Source: Roseateles oligotrophus (GTDB lineage: Bacteria; Pseudomonadota; Gammaproteobacteria; Burkholderiales; Burkholderiaceae_C). From it: a stretch of 64,000 nucleotides of DNA. The position numbers and the translations under genes are program-made. The DNA lies in NCBI RefSeq assembly GCF_025717515.1, contig NZ_JAJIRN010000005.1, forward strand, positions 62,001 through 126,000, written 5' to 3'. The notes below the pieces were generated by a model. It saw nothing but the letters and a program-made list of their open reading frames with translations, had not been told where the DNA came from and did no database searches. Below, piece by piece: positions 8,512-17,706 of the stretch (the stretch's first letter is position 1; every line of letters begins with the position of its first letter).

Positions 8512-9725
8512 GCCTACGCATTGTTCATGTGCTTGACCACTCACTTCCCTTGCACAGCGGCTATAGCTTCCGCACCGCCTCGATTCTGCGCGAACAGCGC
8601 GCGTTGGGCTGGACGACTTTTCAGCTTACGTCACCCAAGCAAGGTCACGGCCCGGCGCAGGCTGAGGAAGCTGGCGGGTGGCATTTTCATCGCACGCCCA
8701 GCAAGCCTGGTACTGGTCTGATACAGCAGATGCAACTGACAGCAATACGACTGCGTGAGTTGGTGCTGGCCGAAAGTCCAGACCTGATTCACGTGCATTC
8801 CCCCATGCTCAATGCCTTGCCCAGCTTATGGGTCGGCCGGCGGCTACGCATCCCAGTGGTGTACGAGATGCGCGCCTCCTGGGAGGACGCGGCGGTCGAC
8901 CATGGCACCACCACCGAAGGCAGCCTGCGCTACCGCGTTTCCAGGGCTTTGGAGAGTTTTGCGCTAGCGCAAGCCGATCAGATCACGACGATTTGCGAGG
9001 GTCTGCGCGGCGATATTTGCTCCCGTGGCATCGCCGCCGACCGCATCACCGTGATCCCCAATGCGGTCGACGCCGAGCTGTTCCAGTTTGGCGTCACGCC
9101 CGACCCCGCGCTGCGTACTCAGTTGGGCCTAGACGGAGCGACGGTGCTCGGTTTTGCCGGCTCGTTCTATGGCTACGAGGGCCTGCATTTGCTGCTCGAT
9201 GCCAGCGCTAAGCTGCTGGCGGGTCACCCGCAGCTGCGCGTCCTGCTGGTGGGCGGGGGGCCGCAGGAAGATGCGCTGAAGGCCCAGGCGCAGCGGCTCG
9301 GCTTGCAGCGACAGGTGATTTTCACCGGTCGGGTGCCGCATGCCGATGTGCAGCGCTATTACGAGCTGATCGATGTGCTGGCCTATCCCCGTTTGCCAAT
9401 TCGCTTGACCGAAATGGTCACGCCTCTGAAGCCGCTGGAGGCGATGGCACAGGGCCGCATGTTCGTGGCATCGGATGTCGGTGGGCACAAGGAACTGGTG
9501 CGTCACGGCGAGACCGGCCATTTGTTCAAGGCCGGCGATGTTGACGCTCTGGTCCGCGCCATCAATGACTTGCTGGCGCGGCGCGAGAGCTGGCCGGTGA
9601 TTGCGGCGCAGGCGCGCCGCTTTGTCGAGTCCGAGCGCACCTGGGCCAGCAGCGTTGCGCGCTACAGGGAGGTTTACCGCCGGGCGCTGAGCCACTTTGG
9701 GCGCACGCTTCCCACTTCTTCCTGA
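8508..9725 (+). CDS. Glycosyltransferase family 4, exosortase A-associated (TIGR04063-like)
   Basis: 405 aa when started at the ATG that overlaps the upstream stop (ATGA). A longer in-frame extension begins at 8331 but runs inside the amidotransferase gene and is not needed. The N terminus IVHVLDHSLPLHSGYSFR is typical of the exosortase-linked GT family. The body has IHVHSPMLNALP, VIPNAVDAELF, LLVGGGPQEDAL and a C-terminal MVTPLKPLEAMA that replaces the usual E-X7-E region. It should be a cytosolic or membrane-associated GT-B enzyme of repeat-unit assembly. Sugar specificity is unknown. Confidence 0.89.
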   Translation: MSLRIVHVLDHSLPLHSGYSFRTASILREQRALGWTTFQLTSPKQGHGPAQAEEAGGWHFHRTPSKPGTGLIQQMQLTAIRLRELVLAESPDLIHVHSPMLNALPSLWVGRRLRIPVVYEMRASWEDAAVDHGTTTEGSLRYRVSRALESFALAQADQITTICEGLRGDICSRGIAADRITVIPNAVDAELFQFGVTPDPALRTQLGLDGATVLGFAGSFYGYEGLHLLLDASAKLLAGHPQLRVLLVGGGPQEDALKAQAQRLGLQRQVIFTGRVPHADVQRYYELIDVLAYPRLPIRLTEMVTPLKPLEAMAQGRMFVASDVGGHKELVRHGETGHLFKAGDVDALVRAINDLLARRESWPVIAAQARRFVESERTWASSVARYREVYRRALSHFGRTLPTSS

Positions 9726-9738
9726 GGCCCAGATTCCT

Positions 9739-11664
9739 ATGTGTGGCATACACGGTATTTATCGCTTGGACGGCGCTCCGGTCGAGTCGGCGCATTTGAG
9801 CCTGATGGGCAATATCACTCAGCATCGAGGGCCCGATGACGAGGGTCAGCATATTGATGGCGACTGCGGCATTGCGATGCGGCGCTTGTCCATCATTGAC
9901 TTGGCCGGCGGCCACCAGCCGCTGTCGAACCGGGACGGCAGCCTCTGGCTGGTCTGCAACGGCGAGATCTACAACTACCGCGAGTTACGTGCCGAGTTGC
10001 AGGCCAAGGGCTATCAATTCAAGACCGGCTCGGACAGCGAGGTGTTGCTGCACCTTTACGACGCAGAGGGTGACGACTTCGTGCTGCGCTTGAACGGCAT
10101 GTTCGACTTCGCGCTCTGGGACGCACGGCGCCGGCGTCTGCTGATCGGGCGCGACCGCGTCGGCGTCAAGCCGCTCTATGTGATGCAAGACGGCCAGCGC
10201 CTGGCCTTTGCCACCGAGGCCAAGGCCTTGCTGGCCTTGCCCGGTGTGACCGCAGCCCTCGACCCCACCGTGGTGGCCAGCTATTTGCAACTCGGCTATG
10301 TGGCCGCGCCCGGCTGTATTTTCAAAGGCATACGAAAATTGCCACCGGCGACGCTATTGGCGGTCGAGAATGGCAAGATTCGTGAATGGCGTTACTGGCG
10401 CATCGCGCCGACGATACGCCATGACTGGAACGAGGCGCAGTGGATAGACCAGGTGCGAACCAGCCTGCAACGTGCAGTCAGTATGCAGATGGTCAGCGAT
10501 GTGCCGATCGGCGCCTTCTTGTCTGGCGGCGTCGATTCGAGCGCGGTGGTGGCCTATATGGCGCGCACTTCGTCGGCACCGATTCGCACCTATGCGATCG
10601 GTTTCGAGGGTGGCGAGGCCGAGGCGCTCTATAACGAGCTGCCCTATGCGCGTCAGGTCTCCAAGCTGTTCGGTACCCAGCACCGGGAAATCCTGGTCAA
10701 GCCCGATGTGGTTGGCCTCTTGCCGCAACTGCTCTGGCATATGGACGAGCCGCTGGCCGACACCGCCTTCATTACCACCTATCTGGTCTCACAGTTCGCG
10801 CGGCAGGATGTGAAAGTGATCCTGTCGGGCGTCGGCGGCGACGAGCTGTTCGGAGGCTACCGCCGCTATATGGGCGGTCATTACGCGCGACGCTTTCAGG
10901 CGCTGCCGGGCTGGTTGCAGTCCGCCGTCGGTTTCGCCGCCGACCGCTTGCCGGCCGACCGCCATTCCGGCCTGCTCAATACCTTGCGGCTGGCCAAGGG
11001 CTTTGTCGCCTCGGCGGGCATGGCGCCCGACGCCCGCTACACCAGCTATTTGCAGGTGCTGGGCCAGGATCTGATCGCCAAGCTGATGCTGGGCGAGCAA
11101 GGCTGTGGCCAGCATCCGCTGGCTCAGGCCTTCGCCGACGCCGGCCATGAGGACGAGCTCAACCGCATGCTGGCGGTCGACGCCGAGACCCAGCTGCCGG
11201 ATGACTTGCTGATGCTGACCGACAAGATGAGCATGGCGGTGTCCTTGGAATGCCGCGTGCCCTTCCTTGATCACGAGCTGCTGGAGTTGGCCGCGTCCAT
11301 GCCTTCTGCCATCAAGATCCGCGACGGCCGGCTCAAGCATGTGCTCAAGCAAGCACTCAGCGATGTGCTGCCCGATGATATTTTGAACCGCAAGAAACGC
11401 GGCTTTGGCACGCCGATGGGCGCCTGGCTGAAGCGCGAACTGGCGCCTTTGCTGCGCCGCTTGCTCAGCTCCGAGGTGGTGAAAGCGCGCGGTCTTTTTG
11501 TGCCGGCCGTGGTGTCCGGTCTGATCGCCGACCACGAAGCCAATCGCATGGACGGCACCGACGCCTTGCTGTCGCTGATGAATCTGGAAATCTGGAGCCG
11601 GGTCTACTTGGACGGGCGCAGCAGCGACGATGTGGCGCTGGAGCTGAAGTCCTATCTCGCCTGA
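9739..11664 (+). CDS. Asparagine synthase-like amidotransferase 2 of the EPS locus
   Basis: 641 aa from the ATG at MCGIHGIYRL; a 14-codon upstream extension from 9697 is rejected because the Ntn-hydrolase cysteine must be residue 2. It has the same two-domain plan as the gene at 6.55 kb: RGPDDEG and NGEIYNY in the glutaminase, and SGGVDS (262-267) with SGVGGDELFGGY in the synthase. The two proteins are clearly related but well diverged, so they probably act on different carboxylates. It lies 13 bases after a glycosyltransferase and 12 before the next. A role in housekeeping asparagine synthesis is possible but less likely in this context. Confidence 0.87.
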   Translation: MCGIHGIYRLDGAPVESAHLSLMGNITQHRGPDDEGQHIDGDCGIAMRRLSIIDLAGGHQPLSNRDGSLWLVCNGEIYNYRELRAELQAKGYQFKTGSDSEVLLHLYDAEGDDFVLRLNGMFDFALWDARRRRLLIGRDRVGVKPLYVMQDGQRLAFATEAKALLALPGVTAALDPTVVASYLQLGYVAAPGCIFKGIRKLPPATLLAVENGKIREWRYWRIAPTIRHDWNEAQWIDQVRTSLQRAVSMQMVSDVPIGAFLSGGVDSSAVVAYMARTSSAPIRTYAIGFEGGEAEALYNELPYARQVSKLFGTQHREILVKPDVVGLLPQLLWHMDEPLADTAFITTYLVSQFARQDVKVILSGVGGDELFGGYRRYMGGHYARRFQALPGWLQSAVGFAADRLPADRHSGLLNTLRLAKGFVASAGMAPDARYTSYLQVLGQDLIAKLMLGEQGCGQHPLAQAFADAGHEDELNRMLAVDAETQLPDDLLMLTDKMSMAVSLECRVPFLDHELLELAASMPSAIKIRDGRLKHVLKQALSDVLPDDILNRKKRGFGTPMGAWLKRELAPLLRRLLSSEVVKARGLFVPAVVSGLIADHEANRMDGTDALLSLMNLEIWSRVYLDGRSSDDVALELKSYLA

Positions 11665-11676
11665 GCCCCCGAAGCT

Positions 11677-12894
11677 ATGAAAATTCTCTATATCTGCCAC
11701 CGCTTCCCGTTCCCGCCCAAGCGCGGCGGCAAGATCCGCCCCTTCAATATGATTCGGCACCTGAGCGCGGCCGGGCACAAGATAACCGTCTGTTCGCTGG
11801 TCCGCGCCGACGATGAAGGTGTGGAAGGGGAGGGCATCGCGCCGTATTGCGAAGCATTCCATATGGCTCGCGTGCACAACCCTGTGCAGGCGCTGCGCAT
11901 GGTGGCGCGCCTGCCGCTGCGCACGCCTTCGTCGATGGGTTTCTTTTACTCGCCGGAGCTGCGCCGCAAGATCGACGGCTTGCTGGTCAGCGAGCGCTAC
12001 GACTTGATCTTTGTCCACTGCTCCTCGGTGGCTCAATATGTCGAGCATGTGGACCATATCCCGAAGATCCTGGACTTCGGTGATATGGACTCGCAAAAAT
12101 GGCTGGAGTATGCGGACGCCAAGCCTTTTCCGCTGTCCCTGGGCTACCGGCTCGAAGGCTACAAGATGCTGGCGGCCGAGAAGCGCTTGGCGAGGCGCTT
12201 TGATCTCTGCACGGCTACCACCCGGGCCGAATGGGAAACCCTCAATAGCTATGGCACCGGCGCGCGCACCGACTGGTTCCCCAATGGTGTCGATGCCGAC
12301 TACTTTAGCCCCGATGGCTCGGCCTATGACCCGGACACAATCAGCTTCATCGGTCGCATGGACTACTACCCCAACCAGGAGTGCATGGCGCGCTTCTGCG
12401 TCGAGACTTGGCCGCTGATCAAGGCCCGGCGGCCGCAGATGAAGCTGACCATCGTCGGGGCCGACCCGTCGCTGGCCATGCGCAAGCTGGGCGAGATCGA
12501 CGGGGTGACGGTGACCGGCTCGGTGCCGCATGTGCAACCCTATGTGCGCGGCTCGGCGCTGATGGTGGCGCCGCTGGCAATAGCTCGCGGCACCCAGAAT
12601 AAGATTCTCGAAGCGATGGCGATGGGCGTGCCGGTGGTGACCAGCAGCATCGCCGCCGGCGGCGTCGACGCCGAGGCCGAGGCGCATTTGCTGGTGGCTG
12701 ACACGCCGCAGCAATGTGCCGACGCGGTGTTGCGCATTGTTGAAAATCCGGCAGAGCGCGAGCGGCTGTCGGCCGCCGGCCGCGCCCGCATGCTCAGCCA
12801 TCATGCGTGGCCGCGCTCGATGGAGCGACTGGACAAGATAATTGCCCAGGTACGCGACAACGTATCATCAAAAAAACAGGTAGGAATCGTATGA
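11677..12894 (+). CDS. Sugar transferase, PEP-CTERM/EpsH1 system-associated (TIGR03087-like)
   Basis: 405 aa. It opens with MKILYICHRFPFPPKRGGKI, the signature of the exosortase-linked stp1 glycosyltransferase family. Further motifs are PKILDFGDMDSQKW, WFPNGVDADYFSP and ARGTQNKILEAMAMGVPVV, whose final Glu is the usual donor-phosphate contact of GT-B enzymes. It is the third GT4-type enzyme in the run. It overlaps the following dehydrogenase gene by ATGA. Specificity is unknown; it is likely cytoplasmic, at the membrane. Confidence 0.9.
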   Translation: MKILYICHRFPFPPKRGGKIRPFNMIRHLSAAGHKITVCSLVRADDEGVEGEGIAPYCEAFHMARVHNPVQALRMVARLPLRTPSSMGFFYSPELRRKIDGLLVSERYDLIFVHCSSVAQYVEHVDHIPKILDFGDMDSQKWLEYADAKPFPLSLGYRLEGYKMLAAEKRLARRFDLCTATTRAEWETLNSYGTGARTDWFPNGVDADYFSPDGSAYDPDTISFIGRMDYYPNQECMARFCVETWPLIKARRPQMKLTIVGADPSLAMRKLGEIDGVTVTGSVPHVQPYVRGSALMVAPLAIARGTQNKILEAMAMGVPVVTSSIAAGGVDAEAEAHLLVADTPQQCADAVLRIVENPAERERLSAAGRARMLSHHAWPRSMERLDKIIAQVRDNVSSKKQVGIV

Positions 12895-14207
12895 AGATCA
12901 GCATATTTGGTTTGGGTTATGTCGGCGCGGTGTCGCTTGCCTGCCTGTCAAGAGACGGCCACGATGTGGTCGGTGTCGACATCGAGCAGGCCAAGCTGGA
13001 GTTGATCAAGAGCGGCAAGACACCGGTGGTCGAGGAGGGCATGGTCGAGTTGATGGCGCAGGTCGCCGCCAGCGGCCATGTCAGCGTCACCACGGATGCC
13101 ATGCAGGCGGTGCAGGAGACCGAGATTTCGCTGGTCTGCGTGGGCACTCCGTCAGCCGCCAACGGCAGCCAGGACCAGGGCGCGGTGCTGCGCCTGGCCG
13201 AGCAAATCGGCCTAGCGCTGGCAAAAAAGAGTGCCGTCCATGTGGTGGTGTTCCGCTCTACCCTTGTGCCGGGCACGGTCGAGGCTGTGCTGCGGCCCAT
13301 CATTGAGCGCGCCTCGGGCAAGAAGGACGGGGTCGATTTCCACCTCTGCTTCCAGCCCGAGTTCCTGCGCGAGGGCAGCTCGATCCGCGATTACGACAAG
13401 CCGCCGTTCACCATCATCGGTGCTAACCACGACTATCCCATTGAGCGCCTGCAGGCTTTGTTCGGCCATCTGCCCTGCAAGTTCATCAAGACCTCGGTGC
13501 GCTCGGCCGAGATGATGAAGTACAGCTGCAACAACTTCCATGCGCTGAAGATCACCTTCGCAAACGAGACCGCCCGGCTCTGCGATGCGCTCGGTGTCGA
13601 CCCTTTCGAGGTGATGGACTTGGTCTGCCAAGACACGCAGCTAAACATCTCGCGCGCCTATCTGCGCCCGGGCTTTGCCTTCGGCGGCTCCTGCTTGCCC
13701 AAGGATCTGCGCGCCACCACCTATCTTGCCAAGACCCATGATCTCGAGCTGCCGATGCTGGCCGGCATCCTGCCGTCCAACCGCCAGCATCTGGACCAGG
13801 CGCTCAACAAGCTGCTGGCCCAGGGCAAACGCAAGGTCGGATTCATCGGCCTGTCTTTCAAGACTGGCACCGACGACTTGCGCGAAAGCCCGCTGGTGAC
13901 CCTGGCCGAGCAACTGATCGGCAAGGGCATGCAGCTCTCTGTCTATGACCCTGAGGTACATCTCGCGAGCCTGCTGGGCGCCAACCGCAGCTTTGTGCAA
14001 AAACACTTGCCGCATATCGGCGAGATGCTCAAGGCCGATCTGGCCGAGGTGGTGCAGGACTCTGAGCTCTTGGTCATGGGGCTGTCCGGCGCCGAGATCG
14101 CTAGAGCCGTGGCCGAATTGGCCGGTCCTCAGCACTATGTGCTTGACCTGGTGCGGGTGCCTAATCCCGGCTCCTTCAAGGCCAAGCTGGAAGGGCTTAG
14201 CTGGTGA
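12891..14207 (+). CDS. Nucleotide-sugar dehydrogenase, GDP-mannose 6-dehydrogenase (AlgD)-like
   Basis: 438 aa. The N terminus MKISIFGLGYVGAVSLACLS is a Rossmann NAD site closely resembling Pseudomonas AlgD. FGGSCLPKDLRATTY places the catalytic cysteine at residue 268, the same position as in AlgD. Length also fits AlgD (436). It should oxidise GDP-mannose (or another NDP-hexose) to the uronate with two NAD+, giving the polymer acidic units. The start is the ATG in the ATGA overlap, preceded by a purine-rich ribosome site; an upstream in-frame extension from 12807 is rejected. UDP-glucose dehydrogenase is the alternative activity. Confidence 0.88.
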   Translation: MKISIFGLGYVGAVSLACLSRDGHDVVGVDIEQAKLELIKSGKTPVVEEGMVELMAQVAASGHVSVTTDAMQAVQETEISLVCVGTPSAANGSQDQGAVLRLAEQIGLALAKKSAVHVVVFRSTLVPGTVEAVLRPIIERASGKKDGVDFHLCFQPEFLREGSSIRDYDKPPFTIIGANHDYPIERLQALFGHLPCKFIKTSVRSAEMMKYSCNNFHALKITFANETARLCDALGVDPFEVMDLVCQDTQLNISRAYLRPGFAFGGSCLPKDLRATTYLAKTHDLELPMLAGILPSNRQHLDQALNKLLAQGKRKVGFIGLSFKTGTDDLRESPLVTLAEQLIGKGMQLSVYDPEVHLASLLGANRSFVQKHLPHIGEMLKADLAEVVQDSELLVMGLSGAEIARAVAELAGPQHYVLDLVRVPNPGSFKAKLEGLSW

Positions 14208-16327
14208 CTCAGCAGTCATCGGCGTCGGGCTGGCGCTGGTGTTGGCGCCTGAGTTTGCTGGCCTTGCTGGTCGGCCTTGGCCTGATCGCACCTTACCTGG
14301 GTAGCGCCACCGAATTGGTGCGCCTGCGCAATGCTTGGCTGCTGAACACGCAGTTCGACCCGCTGAAGCCCTGGACGCCAGCGGCCGTGCCGCCGGCATT
14401 TCTGAGCGAAAAGGCTGCGGCAACGCCCGAGATGGTGAGGCTTGTCGAATCGCTGGGCGTTGCCACGGCAGCCGACGATTGGGCGCGCGCTCGCCTGATC
14501 AGCCAGCACTTGCTGGGCAGTAGCTCAAAACTCAATGGCGGGGCGATCCAGGCAGACCTGCAGACCACCTACCGCCGCATCGTCGAGCAGGGCGATGGTT
14601 ATTGCGCCGATTTTGTCCAGACCTTTGAGGCCCTGGCTTATGCGGCCGGCCTTTTCAGCCGCTCTTGGGCCTTCTCTTTCGATGGCTATGGCGGCCACGG
14701 TCATGTGTTCGCCGAGATCTGGAACCGCCAAGCCAGTCGCTGGCAGTTGCTGGACGTCTTCAATAACTACTACTTCAGCCTTGGTGAAGACGGTGTACCG
14801 CTTTCGGCGTTGGAGTTCCGTGCTGCGCTGCTGCGTCGCGACCCGGCGTTGCGCTTGCATGCGCTGCATGAAGCGGCGCGGCCGGGCTTTGTCATCGAAG
14901 CCAAGGCCTGGGACTATTTCCAACGCGGCGTCGGCCAGTGGTATCTGTGGCTGGGCAACAATGGATTGAGTTATGACCGGCAGCCAGTGGTTCATGCGCT
15001 GGGTCGGATCTCCGTGCATGCCGAGCAGCTGGCAGCGATCAGCCTAGGCCTGCAGCCTCAGCTCGCGATCCCGAGCAATGGCAGCCCGCCGGAGCCAATA
15101 GCCCGCTTGCAGCAATTGCAACAGCGCCTACTGCTACTGGCCTGGCTGATGCCGGCGGCGCTGCTGCTGTTCCTTGTCAGCCATGGGCGCTTGCGCAAAC
15201 TGGGCAAGATGCGCATCCGGGGGCAGGCCACTGGCGCGCCGACAGGTCCCATCCTGATCGTCGGGCCGCTGCCACCACCGGCCGGTGGCATGGCCAATCA
15301 GTGTGAGCAGCTGCTGCGCCTGCTGCGCGCCGAAGGCCTGGACGTGCGGCTGTTGCGCACCAATGCGCCCTATAGGCCTTCCTTTGCCGGTAAGCTGCCG
15401 GTCGTGCGGGCCCTGGTGCGCCTGCTGCCCTATCTGCTGCAGGCGCGCCGCCAACTGCGCGAGGCGGCGGTCGTTCACATCTTGGCCAATTCCGGCTGGG
15501 CCTGGCATCTGTTTGTTCTGCCGGTGGCATATATGGCGCGTCGCCGAGGCGTTCCTTTCATCATCAACTATCGGGGTGGCCTGGCCGACGAGTTCTTCAG
15601 CCAGGGGCCGGCTCATGTGCGCCGGCTGCTGGGGCAGGCGACGCTGCGAGTCACGCCCTCGGCCTTTTTGCAACGCGTCTTTGCCAAGCATGGGCTGACG
15701 GCCGAGATCATCCCCAATATCGTCGATCTGTCGCGCTTTGAAGCACGGCCGCAGCGCGATTTCGGCTCGGCGCCGTGCTTGCTGGTGGCGCGCAATCTCG
15801 AGGCCATCTACGATAACGCCACTGCGATTCGCGCCTTTGCGTTGGTGCGTGATCGGTATCCGCTGGCCACCCTGGTCGTCGCCGGTGAAGGGCCGCAGCG
15901 TGCCGAGCTGCTGGGGTTGGCGGCTCAGCTGAGCCTGGGTGAATCGGTCGAGTTTGTCGGCCGGGTTGACAATGCTGGCATGCCGCGTTGGTATGCGCAG
16001 GCCGATTGCGCCCTGAATGCCAGCACCGTCGACAATATGCCGATCTCGATCTTGGAGGCCTTTGCCAGCGGTGTTCCGATGGTCAGCACCAACGCCGGTG
16101 GCATACCCGATCTGCTGGAAGATGGCCAGACCGGTTTGCTTGTGCCTATCGGCGACCACCGGCGCATGGCTGACAGCGTGCTGCGCCTGCTGGCCGGCCG
16201 TGAATTGGCGCAGAAGCTGAGTGCTGCGGCCCTGCTGCAGGCGCAGCGCTACGCCTGGCCGCAGGTCCGGCCGCTGTGGCTGGACGCCTACCGACGCGCC
16301 ATCAATTCGCGAGAAACGATATCTTGA
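14204..16327 (+). CDS. Fusion: membrane-anchored transglutaminase-like domain + GT4 glycosyltransferase
   Basis: 707 aa starting with GTG in a GTGA overlap with the dehydrogenase gene. Residues 15-32 form a membrane segment. Residues about 100-240 resemble the transglutaminase/cysteine-protease fold, with a plausible triad Cys134 (DGYCADF), His167 (GGHGHVFAEIW) and Asp184 (LLDVFNN). A second membrane helix (about 308-327) is followed by a complete GT-B glycosyltransferase (349-700; GPLPPPAGGMANQ, PNIVDLSRFE, SILEAFASGVPMVS). The two helices would place the N-terminal domain in the periplasm and the GT in the cytosol. The joint is in one uninterrupted frame. The function of the pairing is unknown. 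Confidence 0.8.
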   Translation: MTQQSSASGWRWCWRLSLLALLVGLGLIAPYLGSATELVRLRNAWLLNTQFDPLKPWTPAAVPPAFLSEKAAATPEMVRLVESLGVATAADDWARARLISQHLLGSSSKLNGGAIQADLQTTYRRIVEQGDGYCADFVQTFEALAYAAGLFSRSWAFSFDGYGGHGHVFAEIWNRQASRWQLLDVFNNYYFSLGEDGVPLSALEFRAALLRRDPALRLHALHEAARPGFVIEAKAWDYFQRGVGQWYLWLGNNGLSYDRQPVVHALGRISVHAEQLAAISLGLQPQLAIPSNGSPPEPIARLQQLQQRLLLLAWLMPAALLLFLVSHGRLRKLGKMRIRGQATGAPTGPILIVGPLPPPAGGMANQCEQLLRLLRAEGLDVRLLRTNAPYRPSFAGKLPVVRALVRLLPYLLQARRQLREAAVVHILANSGWAWHLFVLPVAYMARRRGVPFIINYRGGLADEFFSQGPAHVRRLLGQATLRVTPSAFLQRVFAKHGLTAEIIPNIVDLSRFEARPQRDFGSAPCLLVARNLEAIYDNATAIRAFALVRDRYPLATLVVAGEGPQRAELLGLAAQLSLGESVEFVGRVDNAGMPRWYAQADCALNASTVDNMPISILEAFASGVPMVSTNAGGIPDLLEDGQTGLLVPIGDHRRMADSVLRLLAGRELAQKLSAAALLQAQRYAWPQVRPLWLDAYRRAINSRETIS

Positions 16328-17706
16328 GTAGCCTCTACACCGCTTTGTGCTCACACCTGCTTTTCCCGCTGCATGAGGTGGTCAAGGGCCATGCGAGCGT
16401 CGCCGTGCGAAAACGCCTGGAGCGCAGCCAGTGGCTGAGCCCGGCAGCGCTGACGGACGAGCAACTGAACCGGCTGCGGGCCTTCCTGAGTCAGGTCGGC
16501 CGCAGCGTCCCCTACTACCGGTCGTTGTTCGAGGCCCATGGTTTCGATCCGCAAGGCCTGAGCTCGGTGGCCGAGCTGGCCCACCTGCCGCTGCTGGACA
16601 AGACTCTGATTCGCCGCCATACCGAAGCGCTGAAGGCCGAAGGCCATGGGCCACTGACGCGCTACAACACCGGGGGCTCTTCCGGCGAGCCGCTGATCTT
16701 CTTCATGGGCAAGGCGCGCAAAAGCCATGATGTCGGCGCCAAGTGGCGGGCCACCCGCTGGTGGGGCGTGGACATCGGCGACCCCGAGCTGGTGGTCTGG
16801 GGCAGCCCGGTCGAGCTCGGTGCGCAGGACCGGGTGCGGCAGTTGCGTGACGCGGTGATGCGCAGCAGCCTGCTGCCTGCCTTCGAGATGTCCGAGGGCA
16901 ATTTGGATCGATTTGTCGCCGAGATCGTGAGCAAGCGGCCGGCGATGCTGTTCGGCTATCCGTCCAGCCTGTCCCTGATCGCCGCCCATGCGGACAAGCG
17001 CGGTATCGCGCTCGGCGGATTGGGCATCAAGGTCGTGTTCGTGACCTCCGAGCGCCTCTACGATGACCAGCGCCAGACCCTAGAGCGGGCTTTTGCCTGC
17101 CCGGTGGCCAATGGCTACGGTGCCCGCGACGCGGGCTTCATCGCCCATCAATGCCCCAGCGGCAAGCTGCATATCAGCGCCGAGGACATCGTCGTCGAAA
17201 TCGTCCGCGCCGATGGCACGCCGGCCGGCGCCGGTGAGCTCGGCGAGATCGTTGTCACCCATATGGCCACGGCGGACTTCCCTTTCATCCGCTACCGTAC
17301 CGGCGATGTCGGCCGCCTGGGTCAGCAGGCCTGCGCATGCGGCCGCGGCCTGCCGGTCCTGGAGGAGGTGCAGGGCCGCACGACCGACTTCGTCTACGCC
17401 AAGGACGGCACCGTGATGCATGGCCTGGCGCTGATCTATGTGTTGCGCGATCTGCCGACCGTACAGCGCTTTCGCATCGAGCAGCTGAGCCTGGACGAGA
17501 CCGTGGTGCAAGTGGTGCCAGGCGCCGGCTTTGACCAGGGGCTGATCGCACAGATCCAGCAAGCCTTCCAGCGTCGCCTCGGCGCCGATGTACGGGTGCG
17601 GGTCGACTGCGTGGACGAGATCCCGGCCGAGGCCTCGGGTAAGTTCCGCTATGTGGTCAGCCGGGTCAAGCCCGAACAGCAGGCCGAGAGGACCGCCGAT
17701 GCGTGA
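16324..17706 (+). CDS. Phenylacetate-CoA ligase/CapK-like adenylate-forming enzyme
   Basis: 460 aa if started at TTG in a TTGA overlap with the preceding stop; an in-frame GTG at 16276 would add 16 residues inside the upstream gene. The adenylation signature YNTGGSSGEPLIFF, NGYGARDAGF and FPFIRYRTGDVG mark the PaaK/CapK branch of the ANL superfamily. Such proteins occur in capsule and EPS clusters and are thought to activate a carboxylic acid for transfer to the polymer. No carrier protein is adjacent. The substrate cannot be predicted; phenylacetate catabolism is unlikely because no paa genes are nearby. Confidence 0.82.
   Translation: MSSLYTALCSHLLFPLHEVVKGHASVAVRKRLERSQWLSPAALTDEQLNRLRAFLSQVGRSVPYYRSLFEAHGFDPQGLSSVAELAHLPLLDKTLIRRHTEALKAEGHGPLTRYNTGGSSGEPLIFFMGKARKSHDVGAKWRATRWWGVDIGDPELVVWGSPVELGAQDRVRQLRDAVMRSSLLPAFEMSEGNLDRFVAEIVSKRPAMLFGYPSSLSLIAAHADKRGIALGGLGIKVVFVTSERLYDDQRQTLERAFACPVANGYGARDAGFIAHQCPSGKLHISAEDIVVEIVRADGTPAGAGELGEIVVTHMATADFPFIRYRTGDVGRLGQQACACGRGLPVLEEVQGRTTDFVYAKDGTVMHGLALIYVLRDLPTVQRFRIEQLSLDETVVQVVPGAGFDQGLIAQIQQAFQRRLGADVRVRVDCVDEIPAEASGKFRYVVSRVKPEQQAERTADA

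Noticed and set aside
7036-8544. 502-codon - strand frame
   Set aside because: Antisense shadow of the amidotransferase gene.
10789-12804. 671-codon open frame on the - strand
   Set aside because: It is the shadow of the amidotransferase and glycosyltransferase on the + strand; composition is Arg/His/Gln-rich junk and no motif is seen.
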